DNA of 64,000 bases from Streptomyces tibetensis. Lineage in GTDB: Bacteria; Actinomycetota; Actinomycetes; Streptomycetales; Streptomycetaceae. Positions 26,280-33,617 of the stretch are shown here, piece by piece (the stretch's first letter is position 1; the number at the start of each line of letters is the position of its first letter). The notes beneath the pieces were generated by a model. That model worked only from the letters and a program-made list of their open reading frames with translations. It was not told the DNA's origin and searched no databases. Both the position numbers and the translations under genes were made by a program. The stretch lies in assembly GCF_007655005.1 (NCBI RefSeq), contig NZ_SZVW01000013.1, positions 232,836 through 296,835 on the forward strand, read 5' to 3'.

Positions 26280-26991
26280 GTGCCAGCCGCAGCTGTTGCG
26301 GGGCCCTGACCCACCGTTCCGAAAGAGCCGGCAGCACCTCCTCGCGCCAATGTTCCGAATGCTGCAAGCGATTCCGGTAGTCGTCGAGGTGGCTTTCGTC
26401 GCTGAAACGCGCACACCATACGAAGACCTCGTCGTCGGTCCGAACCGGCAGCGCCGGGAAGGTGTTCGGGGCGTGCTCCGACCGCAGGTACGCCAGTGGC
26501 TCGCCGCCGGCCTCGGCCAGCACGGGGCGCACGCGCTGCTCGAAGAACTCGACGAACGGTGCGTCGAACGGGCCGTGGCCGTACCAGATCGTCGCGAGGA
26601 CGAGCGACGGTGGCGACGACGCCCGCTCACCGGGAGCCGGGCGGGCGCCTTCCGGCACGGGGAAACCGCCGCGCGCCGAAGCCGGCCGCAGCAGCAGCAC
26701 GTCATCGGAGTCGATCATCGTCGCGTTCGCCTCGTCGCGGTGTGCCTGCCAGACCGGTCCGCCGTAGAAGCTCTCCAGGACTTCGGCTCGGCGCGACATG
26801 TTTTCGAAGCCGCGCAGCCAAACGAAGCGGTCGGGGTCGTCCAGGTCCCGGAACTGCCCCAGGACGGTCGCGCCCACTGCCTCCTGGGACTCGATGAACT
26901 CCCGGTCGAACAGATCGATCAGTACGTCTCGCTGTCCTGAGTGCAGCGTGTACTGCCGTAGTTCGACGACCGGGCTCCGTAGAGCTTCCAC
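26254..26991 (-). CDS. NIPSNAP-family protein
   Basis: 245 residues with two NIPSNAP/ABM-like repeats: VVELRQYTLHSGQRDVLIDLFDREF and, in the second half, PFVEFFEQRVRPVLAEAGGEPLAYLRSEH. These are ferredoxin-like dimer domains of unclear catalytic role. The start is GTG 26991 with GGGGAGCAAGG upstream. An Rrf2-type operator candidate lies 25 bases upstream of the start. It converges with and overlaps the preceding hydrolase gene by 26 bases. Confidence 0.82.
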   Translation of the reverse strand: MEALRSPVVELRQYTLHSGQRDVLIDLFDREFIESQEAVGATVLGQFRDLDDPDRFVWLRGFENMSRRAEVLESFYGGPVWQAHRDEANATMIDSDDVLLLRPASARGGFPVPEGARPAPGERASSPPSLVLATIWYGHGPFDAPFVEFFEQRVRPVLAEAGGEPLAYLRSEHAPNTFPALPVRTDDEVFVWCARFSDESHLDDYRNRLQHSEHWREEVLPALSERWVRAPQQLRLAPTARSILR

Positions 26992-27015
26992 AGGCCTTGC
27001 TCCCCTTCGATTGCT

Positions 27016-27032
27016 GAAACAATCTTTGTCAC
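27016..27032. promoter_or_regulatory. Rrf2-type operator candidate upstream of NIPSNAP
   Basis: GAAACAA-TCT-TTGTCAC, 5 of 7 paired bases, three-base spacer. It shares its layout G-n-n-ACA-r-N3-y-TGT-n-AC with the site at 27516-27532 before the regulator's own gene. It lies between the two genes at the 5' side of NIPSNAP. Confidence 0.55.
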
Positions 27033-27057
27033 AACAAGTGGTACGGCGACTGTCCGG

Positions 27058-27501
27058 CTACCGGCCTGTCGGCTGGTTCGTCAGCGTCTCGCGCAGGACG
27101 TCGGCGATCGAGGTGTCTGCCAGCTCCCGCCGTATGGCCTGCTCGACACGGCCGTAGGCCCCGCTGAGGGCGGGCCGGATACCCCGGCCGACCGGACACT
27201 CCAGATTGGGCTCGGTGTGGTGCAGGCCGAACGGTGGTTGCGCATCGACGGCGTCATACACCTCGAGCAGGGTGATCCCCTCGGGCTCACGCGCCAGACT
27301 CCAGCCCGCACCGGCGCCGCGGCGGACGTCCACGAGCCCGGCCCGCCGCAGATCACCGAGGCTGCGCCGGATGATCACGGGGTTGGTGTTGACGCTGGCC
27401 GCGACCTGCTCCGAAGTGAGAAGCTCCTGGCCGCGACGCTGCGCCAGCGCAAGCCAGACCAGCGCGTGCGTCGCGATGGTCAATCGACTGTTCGCCGCCA
27501 T
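27058..27501 (-). CDS. Rrf2-family transcriptional regulator
   Basis: 147 residues. Winged helix at about residues 5-65 (THALVWLALAQRR, LLTSEQVAASVNTNPVIIRRSLGDLRRAGLV) and wing GAGAGWSLAREPEGITLLEVYDAV. The cysteine loop has only one Cys (NLECPVGRGI), so it is not an iron-sulfur IscR/NsrR type; YwnA-like is the better subclass. ATG 27501 follows AAGGAGGGG. The NIPSNAP gene lies downstream on the same strand with its own operator candidate, so it is the probable target. Confidence 0.85.
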   Translation of the reverse strand: MAANSRLTIATHALVWLALAQRRGQELLTSEQVAASVNTNPVIIRRSLGDLRRAGLVDVRRGAGAGWSLAREPEGITLLEVYDAVDAQPPFGLHHTEPNLECPVGRGIRPALSGAYGRVEQAIRRELADTSIADVLRETLTNQPTGR

Positions 27502-27515
27502 CACCCCTCCTTGTC

Positions 27516-27532
27516 GCAACAGCTTCTGTTAC
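27516..27532. promoter_or_regulatory. Rrf2-type operator candidate upstream of the regulator gene
   Basis: GCAACAG-CTT-CTGTTAC, 6 of 7 paired bases with a 3-base spacer, 15 bases upstream of the regulator's ATG. Same arrangement as the NIPSNAP-side site, suggesting autoregulation. Confidence 0.55.
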
Positions 27533-27631
27533 ATCCGAGCGGGCAGTCAAGCCAGGCCACTCGTCGAGTACTTGACGCTGCGCGACCTCCGCGGGTTGTA
27601 CGACGAGAGGGAACTTGGCAGGGTCACGTGT

Positions 27632-28036
27632 GTGGAATCACCAGTGCTCAGTCCGGAGGACTACGCCTCGATCCATCACGCGGGGCAGGCTTTGGCCGGG
27701 CGATACGGCGTTGTCACGCTCAACGCCATGCTGGAGGCCTGGGCGTTCTTCGTCGAGGACGTCGAGGACGGTTTCGACGCGGACAGTGCCTTCGAGTACC
27801 GACATGACGTGCAGTGCCGGGACTGGCTGGCCGAAGCATGGCCGATGCTGACCGAAACCGTGCGCTCCCTTCGCGAGGCGGAGCTGAGAGAGCTCGACGC
27901 TCGTTACCTCAGTGCGACCGTGCCTCTGCTGGGAGTCGGTGCCGACCGCGCGGAACCCGGAGGCGGGCGATGGTGGCGCCATCGGCGGCCACGGCTCGTC
28001 GAGGGCGGGGAGGTGTGGCTGCCGCCCGGATGGTGA
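27632..28036 (+). CDS. Hypothetical protein
   Basis: 134 residues from the GTG at 27632 (CAGGG upstream). No family was recognised. The first 90 residues are acidic and helical (LSPEDYASIHHAGQALAGRYG, AFFVEDVEDGFDAD). The last 25 residues are Arg/Trp-rich (GRWWRHRRPRL). No signal peptide or membrane helix. It could be a small immunity-type or regulatory protein, but there is no contextual support. Codon bias fits neighbours. Confidence 0.5.
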   Translation: MESPVLSPEDYASIHHAGQALAGRYGVVTLNAMLEAWAFFVEDVEDGFDADSAFEYRHDVQCRDWLAEAWPMLTETVRSLREAELRELDARYLSATVPLLGVGADRAEPGGGRWWRHRRPRLVEGGEVWLPPGW

Positions 28037-28199
28037 AGCGATCGGGAAGCTGGTGGGGCGGATGTCCTCCTCTGGTCGCTCGTCCGGGACGCCGTGTGTG
28101 CCGGCACCCTTGACGGCTTAAGGCCGAGGTCGACCTTCGCGCCTCCGGCAGCCGGAGCGCTGGAACCGGAAGCCGGGCTTCTCGCCGCACTGTTCGCGC

Positions 28200-28856
28200 T
28201 CAGTCGGGCCCGGTCCAGTCGAAGGGGAAGTATTTGCTCGACTTTCCCGAGCGTTCCCAGGAGAAGCCGAAAGCGTCGGCGCGGTCCGTGGTGGCCCGTC
28301 CCCAGGTGGCGACCTGGCCCGGCCCTACCTCGGCGCCCGGAGCGTTGTGGACCTGGACGCGGGCGCCCTGCGGTGTCGTCGGGCCGGCGAGCGCTTCGGC
28401 GGTGGCCGTGACCCGGCCGGGGATCTCGGCTCTCCAGGTGGCGAGGTCCTCGTCGATCTCCACACGGATCGGTGCGAAGTCCATGCCGCGCATCTCGGGG
28501 CGGAGCATCTCCCCGAACCGTGCCGGCCAGCCCCCGGCCTCACCGCCGAAGACGGTTGCGAGTGCGGCGCGCTGCCGGTCGTCGGCGCGTTCGTCGAGGA
28601 AGACCGCGGCGTACGCGTCGCTGTGCTCGCCGGCCCAGACGTTGCCCACGAAGGCGCCCAGCATCAGGACGTTGAGATCGTCCAGGCGTACGTCGCCGTA
28701 GTTGCCCTCACGAATGTGCCAGACCAGCACGCCCTCGCAGTCCCCGTAGGTCGGAGCCTGCGCGAACGTGCAGGGGCACGGTATGGCGCACTTGCACACG
28801 TCGAACCAGTCGCCCACCAGATGCCAGCTGGTCCCGGCGCTGATCTGTTCCGTCAT
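28200..28856 (-). CDS. DUF1326 domain protein
   Basis: 218 residues matching the DUF1326 pattern: WHLVGDWFDVCKCAIPCPCTF near the start (a Cys-rich CxCxxPCPC motif that may bind metal) and MDFAPIRVEIDEDLATWRAEIPG in the second half. ATG 28856 follows GGGAGGGATGCGAG. A DUF2182 membrane-protein gene is upstream on the same strand (next feature); this pair recurs together in bacterial genomes and likely forms one system. Biochemical role unknown to me. Confidence 0.85.
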   Translation of the reverse strand: MTEQISAGTSWHLVGDWFDVCKCAIPCPCTFAQAPTYGDCEGVLVWHIREGNYGDVRLDDLNVLMLGAFVGNVWAGEHSDAYAAVFLDERADDRQRAALATVFGGEAGGWPARFGEMLRPEMRGMDFAPIRVEIDEDLATWRAEIPGRVTATAEALAGPTTPQGARVQVHNAPGAEVGPGQVATWGRATTDRADAFGFSWERSGKSSKYFPFDWTGPD

Positions 28857-28968
28857 CTCGCATCCCTCCCGTCGAGCCCGAGGGAGCTCCATCGGAGTGG
28901 CGAGACCGCATGTCCCGAGCCCGCACGCGGATCGCGAGGCGGCCTCTCTCCCAGCTTGCCGCAGGTGC

Positions 28969-29805
28969 TCACATGTCGCTCATCGAAGGCGCAGGTTCCT
29001 GCAGCCCCGGCAGCAGCCAGTCCTGGAACGGCGCAAGCACGGCGAGGACGAGGAAGACCACACCCACCACTCCCGCGAGCAAGGGCCCCCGCGACCACAG
29101 TTTCTCCGCGAAGATCACCACCGCCAGCCCGGCCATCACCGCCACGTTCATCACGCCGAGCGGTATGAGGACGACCATCAGCCCCGCGCAGCAACCGGCG
29201 CAGTACCCACCATGGTGGAGGCCCACCCGCAGCTCGCGGGCGGGCTGCCGGAACCCGGCGTAGCGCACCAGCTGGCTCATGGGGTCTCGGCAGTGCCGAA
29301 GGCAGACGTTCTTGAGAGGGCCCAGTTGGTACAGGCCCGCCAGCAGGAAGGCCCCCGCTCCGATCCAGCGTCCCGCCGTAGGTTGCTCGGCCACCAGGTC
29401 ACCGGTGAAGTCCAGAGCGACGTAGGCGAGCAGCCCGAAGGCCGTCCACACCAGCAGATACCCGCCCACGAACTCAACGATGTGCCCCGCCCGGCTCCAC
29501 CCGGACGACCGGCGCACGAGCCCCCGTACCCAGGTGAGGGCCACCGGCGCCATGGACGGCAGCATCATGGCCGCCATCATCGCCAGCCACAGCAGAAGGA
29601 AGAGGGGCAGCGCCAGCCCCATCGTGCCGGGCTCGACGCCCATGCCCCGGGCCTGCCCGACGGTCAGCACCCAGGCGGGCACCGTGATCAGGACGACCAG
29701 CGACCAGGCGACCGCGAGTTCCCGCGCCGGCAGCAACCCACCGCCCGACCCGGTGGGGGCGGGCGACCGCACGGAGACGAGGACGGAAGTCCGGAAATGC
29801 CGCAT
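28969..29805 (-). CDS. DUF2182 membrane protein
   Basis: 278 residues with about six helices (ELAVAWSLVVLITVPAWVL, LALPLFLLLWLAMMAAMMLP, FVGGYLLVWTAFGLLAYVAL, GLMVVLIPLGVMNVAVMAGLAVV, LLAGVVGVVFLVLAVLA). Cys/His motifs CLRHCRDP and HHGGYCAGCC are typical of DUF2182 and suggest copper or another metal. It is encoded upstream of and in the same direction as the DUF1326 gene, 112 bases apart. The ATG at 29805 sits 46 bases from an octamer repeat tract. Confidence 0.87.
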   Translation of the reverse strand: MRHFRTSVLVSVRSPAPTGSGGGLLPARELAVAWSLVVLITVPAWVLTVGQARGMGVEPGTMGLALPLFLLLWLAMMAAMMLPSMAPVALTWVRGLVRRSSGWSRAGHIVEFVGGYLLVWTAFGLLAYVALDFTGDLVAEQPTAGRWIGAGAFLLAGLYQLGPLKNVCLRHCRDPMSQLVRYAGFRQPARELRVGLHHGGYCAGCCAGLMVVLIPLGVMNVAVMAGLAVVIFAEKLWSRGPLLAGVVGVVFLVLAVLAPFQDWLLPGLQEPAPSMSDM

Positions 29806-29850
29806 CGGTGCACTCCCTGCGTACTACATCAGGACAGCACGCCCCTCACC

Positions 29851-29907
29851 ACTCCGCGACTCCGCGACTCCGCGACTCCGCGACTCCGCGACTCCGCGAC
29901 TCCGCGA
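29851..29907. repeat. 8-bp tandem repeat, seven copies
   Basis: ACTCCGCG repeated seven times without interruption, ending GAC at the start of the unique sequence. It lies in the 260-base region between the divergent DUF2182 and phosphofructokinase genes. Slippage here would alter promoter spacing. Confidence 0.92.
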
Positions 29908-30067
29908 CGAAATCATCGTCGCCTTCCGGGCGGGCGTCCTTCGAGTGGCCATCGTGGACGGAAGAGAGGGACGCTGTAAGCGAGGCGGCGGTTCCTGCCC
30001 TCTGGTCGGCCACGGCCGTCGCGAGGGGCGCCGGCGGGCAGCGTGTGCGGCGGACGGGAGAAAACCC

Positions 30068-31093
30068 ATGAAGGTCGGAGTGCTGACCGGTGGCGGGGAC
30101 TGCCCCGGCCTCAACGCCGTGATCCGCAGTGTCGTGCGCAAGGGTGTCCAGGACTACTCGTTCGACTTCGTCGGGATCCGCGACGGCTGGCTGGGTCTGC
30201 TCAAGAACGATGTCGTCCCCCTGGACATCTCCAGCGTCCGGGGGATCCTTCCCCGGGGCGGGACCATCCTCGGCTCCTCCCGAACGAACCCGTTCAAGCA
30301 CGAGAACGGGATGCAGCGTGTACGGGAGACCCTCGCCGCGCACGATGTGGACGCGCTCGTCGTCATCGGCGGAGAGGACACTCTGGGGGCGGCCATGGAG
30401 CTCAGCCGACAGGGCATCGATCTGGTCGGCGTGCCGAAGACCATCGACAACGACGTCACGGGCACCGATTACACCTTCGGCTTCGACACCGCCGTCGGCA
30501 TCGCGACAGAGGCCATCGACCGCCTCCACACCACCGCCGAGTCACACATGCGAGCCCTGGTCGTGGAAGTGATGGGACGGCACTCCGGCTGGATCGCCCT
30601 GCACGCCGGCATCGCGGGCGGCGCCAACGTGATCCTCATCCCGGAGCGGCCCTTCGACATCGAACAGGTCTGTGAGCAGGTGAAGAGCCGGTTCCAGATC
30701 AACTACGCGCCGATCGTCGTCGTGGCCGAAGGTGCCGTCCCCAAGGAAGGGCAGTTGATCGTCAAGGACCAGTCGCTGGACGAGTTCGGTCATGTACGAC
30801 TCTCCGGCATCGGTGAATGGCTGGCCCAGGAGATCTCGGCACGCACCGAGAAGGACGCCCGCACCACGGTGCTGGGGCACATCCAGCGCGGTGGCACCCC
30901 GAGTGCCTTCGACCGATGGCTGGCCACCCGCTTCGGGCTGCACGCGATCGAGGCCGTCAAGGACGGGGACTTCGGCTGCATGGTCGCTCTCGAGAGCACA
31001 CGCATCGTCCGCGTGTCCTTGGCGGACGCCACGGCGGAGAACAAGGTGGTGGAGCCGTCGCTGTACGACGAGTTCGAGGTGTTCTTCGGCTGA
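30068..31093 (+). CDS. pfkA: 6-phosphofructokinase
   Basis: 341-residue phosphofructokinase (fructose-6-phosphate to fructose-1,6-bisphosphate). Nucleotide loop: LTGGGDCPGLNAVIR; substrate loop: KTIDNDVTGTDYTFGF; MGRHSGW and HIQRGGTPSAFDRWLATRFG complete the active site. The donor motif is GGEDT, which has Asp where Escherichia ATP enzymes carry Gly. Streptomyces enzymes with this motif are, as I recall, ATP-dependent, but pyrophosphate cannot be excluded by sequence. ATG 30068; the gene stops only 5 bases before the convergent USP gene. Confidence 0.92.
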   Translation: MKVGVLTGGGDCPGLNAVIRSVVRKGVQDYSFDFVGIRDGWLGLLKNDVVPLDISSVRGILPRGGTILGSSRTNPFKHENGMQRVRETLAAHDVDALVVIGGEDTLGAAMELSRQGIDLVGVPKTIDNDVTGTDYTFGFDTAVGIATEAIDRLHTTAESHMRALVVEVMGRHSGWIALHAGIAGGANVILIPERPFDIEQVCEQVKSRFQINYAPIVVVAEGAVPKEGQLIVKDQSLDEFGHVRLSGIGEWLAQEISARTEKDARTTVLGHIQRGGTPSAFDRWLATRFGLHAIEAVKDGDFGCMVALESTRIVRVSLADATAENKVVEPSLYDEFEVFFG

Positions 31094-31097
31094 GTCG

Positions 31098-31985
31098 TCA
31101 GTCTCCGTGCGGTACGACCGTGACCGGACAACGGGCATGGTGCAGCACGGCATGGGCGACCGGGCCCAGCCGCCCCTCGGCCGCCCTCGGGTCGGTGCGG
31201 CGCCCGATGACGAGCAGGTCCGCTCTCCGGGAGGCGTTCAGGAGCGCTTCCGCGGCGTGCAGCAGCATGAGGTCGGTGGACACCGTCACCCGCGGGTACT
31301 TCTCCTGCCATGGACGCAGTGCGTCGGAGAGCCCCAGCACCTCCTGGTCTTCCCAGGTGGCGCGGTCTTCCTCGGTCACCACGAAGGAGCGCGGGGAGAC
31401 CGATTCCGCGGGAAGGGCCCAGGCCTGCACCACGCGCAGGCGGGCCGTGCGCGTGTCGGCCGTCCTGAACGCGAAGTCGGCCGCCTCGCCGGCCGGCCGG
31501 TGGGCGTCGAAGCCCAGCACGACGATGCCGGTGCCGCGAGGCGCAGCCGTTCCGCCGGCGAAGGTGCTGGTGGGGCGGGGGACGAGTACGACGGGGCAGG
31601 GGGCCGCTGCTGCCGTCCGCAGGGCGACCGAGCCGACCACCAGATCCTGGAAACCGCCTGTTCCGCGCGTGCCCACGACGAGGAGTCCGGCATCGCGGGC
31701 GGCGCCGAGAAGAGCGACGGCGGGCGGCTCGTCCGCCTGCTCGCCCGTCACTTCGAGGTCCGGGTAGCGGCCGGCGAGGTCCTCGACCGTCCGCTGGACC
31801 ACCCGGGCGCCCATCAGGTGCAGGCGTTCCAGCGCCGGGCCCGGAACAGTGGGGCCGGAGAGCCGCGGAGCCACCTGCAGCAGCCGTAGCGGAACACCGC
31901 GAAGAGCGGCCTCCCGCGCCGCCCACTCGGCCGCTGCCGCCGCACACTCGGATCCGTCGATGCCCGCCAGAACAGGGGGACGCAT
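31098..31985 (-). CDS. Universal stress protein, two USP domains
   Basis: 295 residues with tandem UspA domains. Domain 1: PVLAGIDGSECAAAAAEWA and LLVVGTRGTGGFQDLVVGSVA (ATP-loop G-x9-G-S). Domain 2: GIVVLGFDAHRPAGEAADFA and LLVIGRRTDPRAAEGRLGPVAHAV. ATG 31985 follows AAGGAGGCCGGG. Upstream extensions to 32087 lack similarity. Cytoplasmic stress or dormancy protein; convergent with pfkA. Confidence 0.88.
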   Translation of the reverse strand: MRPPVLAGIDGSECAAAAAEWAAREAALRGVPLRLLQVAPRLSGPTVPGPALERLHLMGARVVQRTVEDLAGRYPDLEVTGEQADEPPAVALLGAARDAGLLVVGTRGTGGFQDLVVGSVALRTAAAAPCPVVLVPRPTSTFAGGTAAPRGTGIVVLGFDAHRPAGEAADFAFRTADTRTARLRVVQAWALPAESVSPRSFVVTEEDRATWEDQEVLGLSDALRPWQEKYPRVTVSTDLMLLHAAEALLNASRRADLLVIGRRTDPRAAEGRLGPVAHAVLHHARCPVTVVPHGD

Positions 31986-32317
31986 CCCGGCCTCCTTCGT
32001 CCGGCCCACACCCTCCAGGGCGCCGTGTCTCCTCGTCTCCACTGTTCCACGCCACGACCGCTCCGGCGCCCGGGCGGAAGGGCTCACCGACGTTGGCTAC
32101 CACGGGGCGCGGCAGGCTGCCGAGGCGCGGCCTGAGTAGCTTCTCCAGCAGCTTCCCCCGCTTGGGCACTCGCCCCTGCTCGAAGATCCCTCACGGACGG
32201 CCACGCCCCTGCTGGCTTTCACCGCTGCCCGAGCCGGTCGGACGGAATGAGAGGGCGGGGCGCTCTGCGGATTCCACCATCCGCTTGCGGAGGGTCACAG
32301 CCGGGCGGTCCGGCGGG
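31986..32317. other. Intergenic region without a recognised gene
   Basis: 332 bases upstream of the USP gene and downstream of the desaturase (same strand). It should hold the USP promoter. No convincing frame or symmetric site was seen. Confidence 0.45.
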
Positions 32318-33382
32318 TCAGCCCTCCGCCGGGGCGCGCAGCGGCTCGCCGACGCTCCTGAGATGGCGCAGCGCCTCCCGGTGCGAGGCGATCAGTCCCG
32401 TCTGGTGGTAGGGGATGCGCAACTCCGCGCAGTACCGCTCGGTGATGACCTGGGCGCTGGCCAGTGCGGGTGTCGGCATGCTGGGGAAGAGGTGGTGCTC
32501 GATCTGGTAGTTGAGCCCGCCCATGAAGGCGTCGACCAGTGCGCCGCCCCTGACGTTGCGCGAGGTGAGAACCTGGCGGCGCAGGAAGTCCAGCCTGCTC
32601 CCCTCCTCGATCATCGGCATCCCCTTGTGGTTGGGCGCGAACACCGAACCGAGGTAGATCCCGAACAGGCCTTGGTGGACGGCGAGGAAAAGGAGTGCCT
32701 TGGCGGGGGAGAGGACGGTGAACAGGCCGCCGAAGTACACCACGAAATGCGCCACCAGGAGCGCGCCTTCGAGTGCGGGCCTCTTCATCGAGGGACTCTT
32801 CAGAGCTCGAAAGCTGCTGAAGCTCAGATTCAGCCCTTCCAGGGTCAACAGCGGGAAGAAGAGCGCGGCCTGGTGCTTTCCGACGAAACGCGGCAAACCC
32901 CGGGCCGCGCGCGCCTGTCGGCGCGACCAGACGAGGATGTCCGGCGAGACGTCCGGGTCCTTTTCCTCGTGGTTGGGGTTGGCGTGGTGCCGGGTGTGCT
33001 TGTTCATCCACCACCCGTAGCTCATGCCCAGCAGCAGGTCGGCGACCAGCAGTCCCCCCACCTCGCTGGACCGCCGACGGGAGAAGACCTGTCGGTGGGC
33101 GAGGTCGTGGGCGGCCAGCCCGAGCTGACCGAAGACCACGGCCAGGGCGACGGCGACGAACACCTGGCCCCAGCTGTCGCCCAGTGCGACGAATGCGCCG
33201 ACACACCCCGCGAGAGCCAGGGCGACCAGTCCGAAACGGACGGTGTAATACAGCGGACGACGCCGGAGAAGTCCGGCCTCGGCTATCCGCCGAGACAATT
33301 CAGAGAAGTCACTTCCCTTGTTCTGCTGCTGTCGTTCTCCTCGCGTCGGCGGGTCCATCTGCGGCGCCATCGATGTGGTCAT
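32318..33382 (-). CDS. Membrane fatty acid desaturase
   Basis: 354-residue di-iron desaturase of the acyl-CoA/acyl-lipid type. The three histidine boxes are HDLAHRQ, HTRHHANPNH (HxxHH) and QIEHHLF. Two pairs of hydrophobic spans lie between box 1/2 and 3. It introduces a double bond into fatty acyl chains at the membrane and needs a ferredoxin or reductase that is not encoded nearby. ATG 33382 is used; ATG 33370 is an alternative with no better ribosome site. A palindrome upstream (33424-33445) is a candidate control site. Confidence 0.88.
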   Translation of the reverse strand: MTTSMAPQMDPPTRGERQQQNKGSDFSELSRRIAEAGLLRRRPLYYTVRFGLVALALAGCVGAFVALGDSWGQVFVAVALAVVFGQLGLAAHDLAHRQVFSRRRSSEVGGLLVADLLLGMSYGWWMNKHTRHHANPNHEEKDPDVSPDILVWSRRQARAARGLPRFVGKHQAALFFPLLTLEGLNLSFSSFRALKSPSMKRPALEGALLVAHFVVYFGGLFTVLSPAKALLFLAVHQGLFGIYLGSVFAPNHKGMPMIEEGSRLDFLRRQVLTSRNVRGGALVDAFMGGLNYQIEHHLFPSMPTPALASAQVITERYCAELRIPYHQTGLIASHREALRHLRSVGEPLRAPAEG

Positions 33383-33423
33383 GAGGCTCAGTATCCAGAG
33401 CATTCTCCGCCGGCATAATGACG

Positions 33424-33445
33424 TCCACCCCCTGACGGGGGTGGA
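33424..33445. promoter_or_regulatory. Palindrome upstream of the desaturase
   Basis: TCCACCCCC-TGAC-GGGGGTGGA: 9-bp perfect arms, 4-base spacer, 42 bases upstream of the desaturase start. Candidate operator for an unlinked repressor. Confidence 0.45.
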
Positions 33446-33617
33446 GTTAGCGCCACCATGGTTCCGGGGGGAGACCGCAGACGCGGCGAAGTCCGGGCCG
33501 GCGCCCGCCGTGGCATCCGGCCCTCCACGCTTCACCGCCCCCGGGGTGCCACCATGCCCGGAACGAAGACCTCCCCATGTGCAGCCGGCGAGCCGGCGCA
33601 TCGCCGAGGGTGGGGAC

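Noticed and set aside
29851..29907. Transcription-factor box array
   Set aside because: Pure octamer slippage repeat with no symmetric half-sites; more like a microsatellite.
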